The notes under the pieces were generated by a model, which worked only from the letters and a program-made list of their open reading frames with translations, ran no database searches and had not been told where the DNA came from. DNA of 64,000 nt from positions 1 through 64,000 of the forward strand of contig JBOZRQ010000015.1 in NCBI GenBank assembly GCA_050789255.1, written 5' to 3'. Shown here piece after piece: positions 35,903-43,178 of the stretch (positions within the stretch are counted from its first letter, which is position 1; every line of letters begins with the position of its first letter). The position numbers and the translations under genes were made by a program. This DNA comes from JBOZRQ01 sp050789255 (GTDB lineage Bacteria; Bacillota; Sulfobacillia; Symbiobacteriales; Symbiobacteriaceae).

Positions 35903-36259
35903 ATGGACAAACTTCAGAAGTGGCTGATCGCAGGTGCTGCCGCTGCAACGATCGCAGGGATCGCCTTCGTGGTTCCCGTGGCTGCGGGTGGCTTCGGCGG
36001 CATGATGTCCATGCACAGCACGATGGTGCCCCTGATGGACCAGATGCCGGCCATGCACAGCGAAATGGTGTCATCCTTGAGCATGAATTCCACCATGAGC
36101 GACTTCCTGAACCGCCAGGTTCAGGAGGGCGCTATCACGCAGCAGCAGGCGGCTCAGCTAATCAGTTTCATGGCGGAGCGCCAAGAGGCGTGCCTGAGCA
36201 GCGGTGGCATGATGAGGGGCATGGGCGCCATGATGAACCATATGAAGAGCAGTTATTAG
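35903..36259 (+). CDS. Small Met-rich secreted protein
   Basis: A 118-aa protein with an N-terminal signal or anchor helix (WLIAGAAAATIAGIAFVVPVAAG). The mature part is unusually Met-rich (GGMMSMHSTMVPLMDQMPAMHSEM and GGMMRGMGAMMNHMKSSY) with a helical QQQAAQLISFMAERQEAC segment. ATG 35903 has GGGAGG five bases ahead and follows the selenoprotein gene by 10 bp. Met/His clusters of this kind bind Cu(I) in known proteins, and the neighbours include cupredoxins, so a copper-handling role is a reasonable inference. Confidence 0.8.
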   Translation: MDKLQKWLIAGAAAATIAGIAFVVPVAAGGFGGMMSMHSTMVPLMDQMPAMHSEMVSSLSMNSTMSDFLNRQVQEGAITQQQAAQLISFMAERQEACLSSGGMMRGMGAMMNHMKSSY

Positions 36260-36275
36260 GTTCCGAGAAAAACTC

Positions 36276-36302
36276 AGCCAGGCCGTCCGGCCTGGCTTTT
36301 TG
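36276..36302 (+). terminator. Intrinsic terminator after the Met-rich protein gene
   Basis: AGCCAGGCC pairs with GGCCTGGCT around GTCC, followed by TTTTT. Confidence 0.9.
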
Positions 36303-36756
36303 CTGCACCTTTTTGGGCCCCGGGCCGGGCCGACACTACGCTTCATGCGGGGCTCTAAGGCCTCGAATGCCGGCCCGACTCGCAACCCGGTTCACCGGGC
36401 TAACGTTCACCATGACGTTTGCCTCCAGTGCCAGTATAGAGGGCAGATGTGAAGAATTTATGGTCAGCGAACCTCCTTCCCCTTGGCTTCGAGGAGAATT
36501 TGGAAGGGGACTGTCCTCGGAAGGCCGAGATTGCGTCCACAATTTCCACGAGGTATGACAAAGGGCTCTGAAATCCCATGTTTTGACTCTCTCACGGAGA
36601 ATGTGGACGATTTTCTGGCCACCTGGCGGGGTCCACCGTCTAGAAATTCCCTGAGTGTTAGTTGATACGCCTGGCGCCTCAGCCTACAGAAATAACCACA
36701 CGTTTGTATCACCATAAGCGTCCGAAAGAACTGTTCTCCGCCTTAAACCCGTCTTG
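36303..36756. other. About 450 bp without a supportable gene
   Basis: Short open frames exist on both strands, but none has a ribosome site, a recognisable family or consistent codon use. A small hairpin CCCGG-TTCA-CCGGG lies near 36388-36401. The stretch is lower in GC than its surroundings and may be a decayed insertion, but no terminal repeats or transposase fragment can be identified. Confidence 0.4.
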
Positions 36757-36788
36757 CTCACAGATTCTCCACGAATTCACCGTAACGT
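36757..36788 (+). promoter_or_regulatory. Shared promoter motif, copy 2 (upstream of FixH-like gene)
   Basis: CTCACAGATTCTCCACG (36757-36773) is followed, ten bases after its CTCCAC, by TAACGT (36783-36788). The start codon is 35 bp further on. Confidence 0.7.
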
Positions 36789-36822
36789 TGGCACTGTAAG
36801 TTTCATCCGAAGGGAGATCGCG

Positions 36823-37482
36823 ATGCGCAAACTGGCAGTGCCCGCAGCCCTGATGCTTCTGCTTGCCGCTGCAAGCCCCGCTTTTGCCGGTGCTGGAATT
36901 CCGCAAATCGCCTCGGTGAAGGTCGGAGAGCTTCAGGCCAACGTCTACAACTCCTCACCAGGCGTCCGCACCGGGGCCAACACGTTCACGGTGGAGATCC
37001 CAAAACTTGACCACCCGCACGCTGTGACGCTCCAGCTCACGGGACCGGGCGGACAGACCGTGGACGTTCCGCTGAAGAAGCTCACAGTGCTGGGCGACAC
37101 CGAGGTCGCCCCCGACAGCCACGGTGATAGCCATGGTGATAGCCACGGTGCAAGCCATGGCACCCCCGCCACCCCTGCCACCGAGTCACACGGCAGTGAA
37201 GCTGCCGGGCATGAAGGGGATACACACGGGGCCGCGGGTTTTGATACCACAGCCTACCTACTGCGTGGCTCGGCCAGTCTCAATGCCACGGGAGAGTGGA
37301 AAGCCGTGCTGGAGATTACCGGCGATGGCGGCGTCAAACAGGCTGCGTCCTTTCACCTCCACGCCGAAACCGGCGGACCCAACCGGGTCTTTGTGAGCTT
37401 CGCCGGCCTGCTCATCGGTGGTTCCATGCTTTACGGCGCAGTTCAGCGCAACCGTCAATCGCCCAAGGGAGGGACGCGCTAA
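36823..37482 (+). CDS. FixH/YtkA-like secreted protein with His-rich insert
   Basis: A 219-aa exported protein with a signal peptide (LMLLLAAASPAFAGA), a beta-sandwich domain split in two parts (about 30-95 and 140-185), and a C-terminal TM helix (FVSFAGLLIGGSMLYGAV). Between the halves lies SHGDSHGDSHGASHG followed by more His, a typical metal-binding stretch. ATG 36823 has AAGGGAG six bases ahead. It overlaps the next gene at TAATG. The pair resembles FixH with FixG, or copper-associated YtkA proteins with a NapH-like partner. Confidence 0.75.
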   Translation: MRKLAVPAALMLLLAAASPAFAGAGIPQIASVKVGELQANVYNSSPGVRTGANTFTVEIPKLDHPHAVTLQLTGPGGQTVDVPLKKLTVLGDTEVAPDSHGDSHGDSHGASHGTPATPATESHGSEAAGHEGDTHGAAGFDTTAYLLRGSASLNATGEWKAVLEITGDGGVKQAASFHLHAETGGPNRVFVSFAGLLIGGSMLYGAVQRNRQSPKGGTR

Positions 37483-38804
37483 TGCTCGACATCCCTTGGA
37501 TCAAGGCCTTTCTCCGCAGTCGCTGGTTCCCGGCCATCTTCGCCTATCCCACGCTGTTGGTCTTCGGCTATATCATCTACGCCCTGCTCTGGGGACCCGA
37601 AGCCGCCTCCGCCAACCTGGGCACCAGCCTGACCTGGGTCGTGTGGTGGCCGCTGATTCCGATCTTCATGTTCGCCATGGGCCGGCTGTGGTGTGCCATT
37701 TGCCCGTTCGCCACGGTGATCGACCTGGTGCAGAAGGTATCAGGACTGGGCCGGCCCGTGCCGCCGTTCCTCAAGAAGTATGGCATCTGGATTATCGATG
37801 CGATCTTCATCTTTATTACCTGGGCAGACCACGTATTTGGCATCGTGGAATCGCCACGTGGCTCCGGGTACCTCCTCGCCACCATGCTGACGGCCGTCAT
37901 CGTCACCGCCGTCTTCATCGAACGCCGGGCATGGTGCCGCTACCTCTGCTTCCTGGGCGGTCTCTCGGGCAACTATTCCCGGTCGTCAGCCCTCCAGCTG
38001 CGGGCCACGCCGGATGTTTGCGCCACCTGCAAGACCCAGAGCTGCTTCAAGGGCGACGGCACCACTGCGGGCTGCCCTATCTTCGAGTTCCCCCGGACCA
38101 TGCAGACCAGCGCCAACTGCAACCTGTGCGCCAACTGCATCAAGACCTGCCCGAACGATTCGATCCAGGTGACGCTCCGCCCGCCCACCAAGGAGCTCTG
38201 GTTCATCCCCCGGCCCAAGTTTGAGGAGTCCTTCCTGGCCGTCGTCATCGTCGGCATCGTACTGGTGCAGAACGTGACCATGCTCACCTTCTGGGGCCCG
38301 GTCATGGAGTCGCTCACGGACCTGCTCTTCGGCAGCCGGACTCTGGCTTTTACCGCACTCTTCCTGCTCGCCATGGCCCTGCCTTTCGGCCTCATGGCGC
38401 TCGGCTCCAGGTGGAGCGGTTCGGTAACCGGCGAGTCCTTCCGGCAGAACTTTGCCCGCTTCGGCTATGCGGTAATCCCGCTGGACCTGGGCGGTCACAT
38501 CGCCCACAACATGTTCCATCTGCTCGCCGAGGGCAAATCCGTCGTCTATAACCTGGCCTCGCTGTTCGGCTCCCAGGTAACCGGCAGCGCCTCCCTGGTA
38601 TCCCCGGGCACCGTTCAGGTCCTCCAGTTTGCCACGCTGGGACTTGGCATCTTCGGCTCTCTCTTCACCGCCTACAAGATCGCCAACCGCAATAAGAGCG
38701 GGGAGTCCCCGTGGAAGACCCTCGTGCCGCACCTGATCGTCCTGGGGATCTTCAGCGCCGTGAACGTCTACCTGTTTACCCTGCCGATGGCGCATCGGGT
38801 TTAG
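37482..38804 (+). CDS. FixG/NapH-like membrane-bound ferredoxin
   Basis: A 440-aa protein with a 4Fe-4S domain (CNLCANCIKTCP; also CATCKTQSC) embedded between N-terminal helices and a C-terminal membrane part. The motif WCAICPFATV after TM3 and WCRYLCFLGGLSG after TM5 are those of the NapH/CcoG/NosR polyferredoxin group. ATG 37482 overlaps the preceding TAA. The family links quinol oxidation to periplasmic redox or metal reduction; with a His-rich partner and cupredoxins nearby, a role in copper handling or cupro-enzyme assembly is plausible. Confidence 0.8.
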   Translation: MLDIPWIKAFLRSRWFPAIFAYPTLLVFGYIIYALLWGPEAASANLGTSLTWVVWWPLIPIFMFAMGRLWCAICPFATVIDLVQKVSGLGRPVPPFLKKYGIWIIDAIFIFITWADHVFGIVESPRGSGYLLATMLTAVIVTAVFIERRAWCRYLCFLGGLSGNYSRSSALQLRATPDVCATCKTQSCFKGDGTTAGCPIFEFPRTMQTSANCNLCANCIKTCPNDSIQVTLRPPTKELWFIPRPKFEESFLAVVIVGIVLVQNVTMLTFWGPVMESLTDLLFGSRTLAFTALFLLAMALPFGLMALGSRWSGSVTGESFRQNFARFGYAVIPLDLGGHIAHNMFHLLAEGKSVVYNLASLFGSQVTGSASLVSPGTVQVLQFATLGLGIFGSLFTAYKIANRNKSGESPWKTLVPHLIVLGIFSAVNVYLFTLPMAHRV

Positions 38805-38820
38805 CGCCGGACATGACAAA

Positions 38821-38850
38821 GGGGCGCCCGCCGGCGCCCCCTAGTTTTTT
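38821..38850 (+). terminator. Intrinsic terminator (convergent genes)
   Basis: GGGGCGCC pairs with GGCGCCCC around CGCC, then CTAGTTTTTT on the plus strand. It also lies just beyond the end of the minus-strand cupredoxin gene and may act in both directions. Confidence 0.85.
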
Positions 38851-39262
38851 ACTTGACGATCAGCGTGCCGACCATGCCAGCGTCCTTGTGACCAACTACC
38901 GTGCAGTAGTAGGTGTACGTACCGGCCTCGCTGGGCGTGAACTCGATCGAACCGCTCTTGCCACCATCCGAGCTGATGTGGAGGTCCGGCTTGCTGCTGC
39001 CCATGCTGTGCTCGGCCCCGTGTTCGAGCTCCTTTACCTTGCCAGGAATCTTGTCAATGGTAAGGTCATGCAACTGAATGTCCTTGTTGTTGAAGACCAT
39101 CTTGACCGTTGCGCCCTTATCCAGTGTGACCTCCTTGGTGTCGAAGGCCATGCTGGTAGACACAATCTCTACCGTCTTCGTGGCCGCGGGGGTCGACTTG
39201 GAGCAAGCGGCCAGGGCAGCGGCCGCAATTACGATCATTGTGAGCATTACAGTCTTTTTCAC
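38849..39262 (-). CDS. Cupredoxin-domain lipoprotein
   Basis: A 137-aa lipoprotein (lipobox LAAC) with a single plastocyanin-like domain. Type 1 copper ligands are visible: His in QLHDLTI, then Cys, His and Met in YYCTVVGHKDAGM. It starts at GTG 39262 with AGGAGG seven bases ahead. It should be an extracytoplasmic electron carrier or copper-binding protein. Its promoter carries the shared 17-bp motif. Confidence 0.92.
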   Translation of the reverse strand: MKKTVMLTMIVIAAAALAACSKSTPAATKTVEIVSTSMAFDTKEVTLDKGATVKMVFNNKDIQLHDLTIDKIPGKVKELEHGAEHSMGSSKPDLHISSDGGKSGSIEFTPSEAGTYTYYCTVVGHKDAGMVGTLIVK

Positions 39263-39300
39263 TACGAAACCTCCTGTTATTGTTCTCAAGCTCTACTTCT

Positions 39301-39332
39301 ATCGTAGCCCGACCGTGTGGAGAAACTGTGAA
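39301..39332 (-). promoter_or_regulatory. Shared promoter motif, copy 3 (upstream of cupredoxin lipoprotein)
   Basis: On the minus strand TTCACAGTTTCTCCACA (39332-39316) is followed, ten bases after CTCCAC, by TACGAT (39306-39301), about 38 bp before the GTG start. Half-sites TTCACA and TCCACA are 11 bp apart, a spacing used by OmpR-family regulators. Confidence 0.72.
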
Positions 39333-39350
39333 GTTCATAGCACGAAAGTA

Positions 39351-39376
39351 GAGGCCCGCCAGTGTTGGCGGGCCTC
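39351..39376 (-). terminator. Hairpin after the membrane cupredoxin gene
   Basis: A perfect 11-bp stem (GAGGCCCGCCA with TGGCGGGCCTC) and GTGT loop. The minus-strand tail TACTTTCG is T-poor, so strength is uncertain. Confidence 0.6.
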
Positions 39377-39389
39377 AGGCATTTGATGT

Positions 39390-40175
39390 TCAGTTCTGCG
39401 TCGACACCCTGAGTACGATGTGCATGCCCGCTTCCCGATGGCCCGGCACACTGCAGTACACTTCGTACTCTCCAGTGCGAAGCGGCACAAAGTCCGCCGC
39501 CACCTGACCCCCAGGCTGAGCATACATGTGAAATCCGGACGGCCCGGACCTCAGATCCTGACGTCCAACCGGTAGATACTCCAGCCCCTGAATGTTGAGG
39601 TCATGCTCCTGGGTCCCCTCGTTGCGGAACTGAAGCCGAACGGTTTTGCCGGCCGGCACCTCCACAACGGACGGACTGAAGCTCAACTCAGTTGCTGTCA
39701 CCGTCACTGCCAGCGGAGATCCGTGATGGTGACTGCCGCCCCCGGGCAAGCGGTGGGAGAGGGCGCCGAGCGAAAACCAAGCGACCACTCCGCTGACTAA
39801 AAGGGCGAAGGCAGTCCACCAAACCGGCTTGGACCAGGCGATATGATGCTGGCCATGTGCGCCATGGTGGCCTTCATCTGCCGGCTGTTGGGTCAGCAGC
39901 CGTACCGTAAGCCCGGCCATCAGAGCCGTGACGAAGGTGACGGCCAACAGCAGCGGTACGCCCCGGCCCGGCATCATCCCGCCCATCATGGCCCCCATGG
40001 TTCCGCCCATGAGGCCTGCCATTACGCCCTCCAGGACGCCCATCATGCCCGTGGACATTGCCGCCATCATGGCAGAGTCGTGAGCCAGTTTCATCGCCAG
40101 TTTACGCAGCAGCGCTGCTATGAAGGTAGTAACACCAGCAGCCATCATGAAGGCAGAGGTAAGCAACGTGCGCAT
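39390..40175 (-). CDS. Membrane protein with C-terminal cupredoxin domain
   Basis: A 261-aa protein. The N-terminal half has about four helices; two are Gly/Met-rich (MSTGMMGVLEGVMAGLMGG and TMGAMMGGMMPGRG). A His-rich loop (GHHGAHGQHH) precedes a further helix. Residues from about 165 form a cupredoxin with His in EHDLNI and Cys-His-Met in VYCSVPGHREAGM. ATG 40175 has GGGAGG seven bases ahead; an upstream Met is less likely. The Met and His clusters suggest copper passage or binding at the membrane. Confidence 0.87.
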   Translation of the reverse strand: MRTLLTSAFMMAAGVTTFIAALLRKLAMKLAHDSAMMAAMSTGMMGVLEGVMAGLMGGTMGAMMGGMMPGRGVPLLLAVTFVTALMAGLTVRLLTQQPADEGHHGAHGQHHIAWSKPVWWTAFALLVSGVVAWFSLGALSHRLPGGGSHHHGSPLAVTVTATELSFSPSVVEVPAGKTVRLQFRNEGTQEHDLNIQGLEYLPVGRQDLRSGPSGFHMYAQPGGQVAADFVPLRTGEYEVYCSVPGHREAGMHIVLRVSTQN

Positions 40176-40262
40176 ATGGAACCCTCCCTGGCAGGAGTGA
40201 TTTCCACATACTTCCACGCAGCCCGGTCCCTCACCCTGTTCCCGGTGGGCGAAAAGGCGCGC

Positions 40263-40658
40263 TTACCCCCGGGAGAACGTACGGCACTCTTGCGCGCAAT
40301 GCATGCAGACCTGGCTGCACATCTGCGAGTGCTGGTCCTGGAATCGAGCGCATTCATTCCCGCACATCTCACAAATCGCGGCACACTGGTTGGCCACCGC
40401 CCGCACGAATGGACTGCCGCTCGCCAAGTAGCCGGCCAACAGTTTGCAGATCGCCGCACAATCGTGCAGGAGTTGGATCTGGATGCGCCGGTTCTGGACG
40501 TCAGGCGCCCCAAGCATCATTGTCATCATGTGTTCGCATACGTTCTGGCATTGCTGAACCGTGGCCAGCAACGGCGGGAAGGTCATCTGCGCCATCATGG
40601 ATGGCTGTCCAGTCATCCAGGGCTTTCCCATCATCCATGGCTGCCCCATCTGTTGCAT
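40263..40658 (-). CDS. Four-helix-bundle copper-binding protein (DUF326-like)
   Basis: A 131-aa protein with a Met-rich N terminus (MQQMGQPWMMGKPWMTGQPSMMAQM) and a Cys-rich four-helix region: CQNVCEHMM, HDCAAICKLLAG, NQCAAICEMCGNECARF and HSQMCSQVCMHCAQECR. This Cys spacing is that of the DUF326/Csp-like copper-storage bundles. ATG 40658 has AGGAGG ten bases ahead; the open frame upstream of it is not coding. It lies 87 bp before the membrane cupredoxin gene on the same strand. Confidence 0.88.
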   Translation of the reverse strand: MQQMGQPWMMGKPWMTGQPSMMAQMTFPPLLATVQQCQNVCEHMMTMMLGAPDVQNRRIQIQLLHDCAAICKLLAGYLASGSPFVRAVANQCAAICEMCGNECARFQDQHSQMCSQVCMHCAQECRTFSRG

Positions 40659-40875
40659 GCGTACGGAACCTCCTGACTGGCGGTTTGGACCACCGTTCAG
40701 GCTATGTTTTGGCGTCGGTCCCTGTGAGTTCGTTCCCGGGTGACGCTTCCCCCGTTGGGAGAAGGAAGCGGCCAAGCGGCATGAGGAGATCCTCGCGGAC
40801 GAGGGCAGACACGCCGAAGCGACTGTCTAGGTGCCTATGACGCTTTGGTCGTGAACACTATTCGGCGTCCCTCTG

Positions 40876-40907
40876 CCCACAGTTTCTTCACAAACAGGCC
40901 GCATACT
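40876..40907 (+). promoter_or_regulatory. Shared promoter motif, copy 4 (upstream of PCYCGC selenoprotein gene)
   Basis: CCCACAGTTTCTTCACA (40876-40892) is followed, ten bases after CTTCAC, by CATACT (40902-40907), 50 bp before the start codon. The remaining 40659-40875 intergenic sequence holds no gene I can support. Confidence 0.68.
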
Positions 40908-40957
40908 AACAGGTGGACCTGCCCTCGACTCGGCTCAATTCGCAAGGGGGAAACCCA

Positions 40958-41581
40958 ATGCCCCACACACAGCACTGTCCCAAATGCTCCAAGGCGGTGC
41001 CGGCCGGCTCCCGGTTCTGCCAGGCCTGCGGATCGACGATGACGCCTGGTAAGCAGAAGAAGCCTGCGGCTCGGCGCCCCGGGTCGGGAAAGACGAAGAC
41101 CTACTTCGCCGGCGCACTCATCCTGGTTCTCATCGTCGGAGGCGTACTCTTCGGCCTCAACCGGTCCCCCAAGCAGCACTCAGCGGCCGCCACCATCCCA
41201 GATCACCAGACCCACGTGCAGCTGGCCGGGCAAATGCCCCAGTGGCTCGTCTCGGCCCCTTCCGACGTCAACGACGATTATGCCTGGGCCGCGGCGCACC
41301 ACGACGAGCTGCAGTACTTCCCCTGCTTCTGCGGCTGCGACAAGTCTGCCGGCCATATCAGCAACTCCGAGTGCTACTACGCCCGCGATGCCAAGGGCGC
41401 CGTCAAGGCGTACGACAAGCATGCCTATGGGTGACAGATCTGCCTGGATGTCACGCGTGACGTGAGAAATGGCCTCGACAAGGGAAAGAGTTTGGCACAG
41501 CTACGAACAGAGATCGACAAGCGGTACATGGCACAGGGGCTCCAGCCCACCCCAGCGCCCAAGCCTCCCGTCGTGCAGTAA
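40958..41581 (+). CDS. PCYCGC-motif membrane protein with in-frame TGA (probable selenocysteine, UxxC)
   Basis: Read through TGA 41432-41434 this is a 207-aa protein ending at TAA 41579. It has an N-terminal zinc ribbon (CPKCSKAVP, FCQACG), a TM helix (FAGALILVLIVGGVLFGL), then YFPCFCGCDKSAGHISNSECYY, the PCYCGC-domain core. The family continues with a KHAxGCxIC motif and a helical LDxxxxxxxGKSLxxIRxxIDxxY tail. Here the first Cys is TGA (HAYG-TGA-QIC), and the tail follows in the same frame (LDVTRDVRNGLDKGKSLAQL, IDKRYMAQG). Sec159 and Cys162 would form a UxxC redox pair. ATG 40958 has AAGGGGG seven bases ahead. Confidence 0.82.
41432..41463 (+). promoter_or_regulatory. Candidate bacterial SECIS hairpin 2
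   Basis: After TGA (41432-41434), ATGTCA (41448-41453) pairs with TGACGT (41458-41463), including one G-T wobble, around the loop CGCG. The loop starts 20 nt after the TGA with G at its second position, meeting the described bacterial SECIS geometry. The distance equals that of the other candidate in this window. Confidence 0.6.
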
Positions 41582-41587
41582 TGAAAA

Positions 41588-41634
41588 AGGCGCCTCCCAT
41601 GCCGAATGGTTCGGTGGGAGGCGCCTGGTTTTTG
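41588..41634 (+). terminator. Intrinsic terminator, GGCGCCTCCC-stem class
   Basis: AGGCGCCTCCCA pairs with TGGGAGGCGCCT, followed by GGTTTTT, 6 bp after the TAA of the recoded gene. This placement supports the longer reading frame, since the terminator is 154 bp past the internal TGA. Confidence 0.9.
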
Positions 41635-41705
41635 CTGTGTTTTCGAAATATATTGATACTATCCTTACGTTGTGATATTTTTGTGACGTCAAGGAGGTGT
41701 TACAT

Positions 41706-42158
41706 ATGAAGAACAGGACGATCACCCGTGTTGCAGCGCTGTTCCTTTGCCTTGCGCTCCTGTCTGCTCTGTATCAGTTCACCGCTGGGGTTACCGCGGA
41801 GGCCGCAGTCAGCCCAGAAACAGCGGAACTGACGGCCATGCTCCGATTCGAGGAGTCGGCAATGAACTACTGGCTGCGGATTGCCACTGATGACGAGCCC
41901 CCATGTGACGAGCCCTGCATCCGCGACACGACCTTCGATGGGATCATAACTGGACTTCTTGCCAGATGTGTGAAGATCGAACCAGACGATGTGGTCAAGG
42001 CGCCAGGCTACGTCGCCGCCCAGCACCAGGACTCGGTCAGGAGGCTGTCTTCCGCCTGTGCGGATCTGCAATCAGCGAAGGCCGCACACGGTTCTCCGTC
42101 TAAGACCGATACCTGGACGCAGGCCGCCCGACAGGCACTCTCCCACGTTCCAAAGTAA
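41706..42158 (+). CDS. Secreted protein of unknown function
   Basis: A 150-aa protein with a signal peptide (VAALFLCLALLSALYQFTAGVTAEA) and a helical mature part with two Cys pairs (PPCDEPC). ATG 41706 has a very strong AAGGAGG. No family is recognised. It is followed 14 bp later by the M23-like gene, and the three genes to 44267 appear to be one transcription unit. Confidence 0.75.
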   Translation: MKNRTITRVAALFLCLALLSALYQFTAGVTAEAAVSPETAELTAMLRFEESAMNYWLRIATDDEPPCDEPCIRDTTFDGIITGLLARCVKIEPDDVVKAPGYVAAQHQDSVRRLSSACADLQSAKAAHGSPSKTDTWTQAARQALSHVPK

Positions 42159-42172
42159 GGAGGATGATCACG

Positions 42173-43138
42173 TTGAACCTACAGTTTCACCGGCGAACCG
42201 TTATCGCGGTGCTGATCATCCTCAGTTCGATGGTCCTCGCTGCCGTCGCCTTTGCCAATGCCAGCACACACTGGACGACCGGCACGGGTGGCACCCACAG
42301 TACAGGTAGTCACCCCAGCAATCCCGGTCATCTTTGGGCTGCAGTCAAGGCCGACCATACCGGATCGATCACAAGTGGCGGCCGCTTCCATGATGGGTGT
42401 GGCACAACATCGACGGATTGCTTCGGCGCTTTCAGCGGCTCGGATTGGGCCCTGGACATTGGTGGGGGCGGTGGCACGACAGCCAAGCTCTACCTTGACA
42501 TAACCGCCCTTGGAAGCGGTGCCTCGCCTGCGCCGGACAATAACCGTAACATGGCTGTCTATGCCTACGTTGCGGCTCAGGGAAACTTCCGGAGCGACCC
42601 GGTCGGACGTCCTGCTTGTAATTGGCAGAAGCTAGATATCCTGGCTTCCTATTACGACTCGGCAGGAAATCCCTATCTCGGCAAAGTCATAGGTCATATG
42701 TGGATCGCCCACCTTGGGACGTTTACAAACGCGGTGGGGACAACCATTACAACCAACGTCAGCAAGCCCAATACATTTGGCGGAACCGGGACGATCTGGT
42801 ACGTCGACGGAGTTTCCCTCGGTACCATCTACAACGGCGGTGACGTAGTGGGCGGATCTGGCGGCCGGTGCAGCACGGGTGCGCACACCCACGTGGAATT
42901 CTTGTCCGATCACGCCTGGGGCTCAGAATACGAGTGGCACAGCTCGGCCGGACCTGACAGCTACGGCGGTCTGAGCGGCGTATCCACGCACATCCACGGA
43001 ACGGCCGGAGGCACTTGGGTATTGTACAACCCGGTTGCTGCGGACTCGGTGACCCAGGGCACTTCGATTCTTGGCCACTACGGCGGAGACAAAACCTTGT
43101 TCTATATGCGAGACAATCCGAACAACGGCTCCCACTAG
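42173..43138 (+). CDS. Secreted M23-peptidase-like protein, possibly degenerate
   Basis: A 321-aa exported protein (signal helix VIAVLIILSSMVLAAVAFANA). IGHMWIAHLG and GAHTHVEF recall the central and HxH motifs of LytM/M23 endopeptidases (HLHFE), but the first metal-binding HxxxD block is not evident, so activity is doubtful. TTG 42173 has AAGGAGG nine bases ahead; ATG 42164 lies too close to the ribosome site. Thr/Gly/Ser-rich, with several Cys. Confidence 0.6.
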   Translation: MNLQFHRRTVIAVLIILSSMVLAAVAFANASTHWTTGTGGTHSTGSHPSNPGHLWAAVKADHTGSITSGGRFHDGCGTTSTDCFGAFSGSDWALDIGGGGGTTAKLYLDITALGSGASPAPDNNRNMAVYAYVAAQGNFRSDPVGRPACNWQKLDILASYYDSAGNPYLGKVIGHMWIAHLGTFTNAVGTTITTNVSKPNTFGGTGTIWYVDGVSLGTIYNGGDVVGGSGGRCSTGAHTHVEFLSDHAWGSEYEWHSSAGPDSYGGLSGVSTHIHGTAGGTWVLYNPVAADSVTQGTSILGHYGGDKTLFYMRDNPNNGSH

Positions 43139-43178
43139 CCTGCGCGTATATGGGTTGACCACCAGGGAGATGGAACAG

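Noticed and set aside
36464..36715. An 83-codon minus-strand frame in the copper region
   Set aside because: No ribosome site, no recognisable domain and composition unlike neighbouring proteins; it overlaps several equally poor frames.
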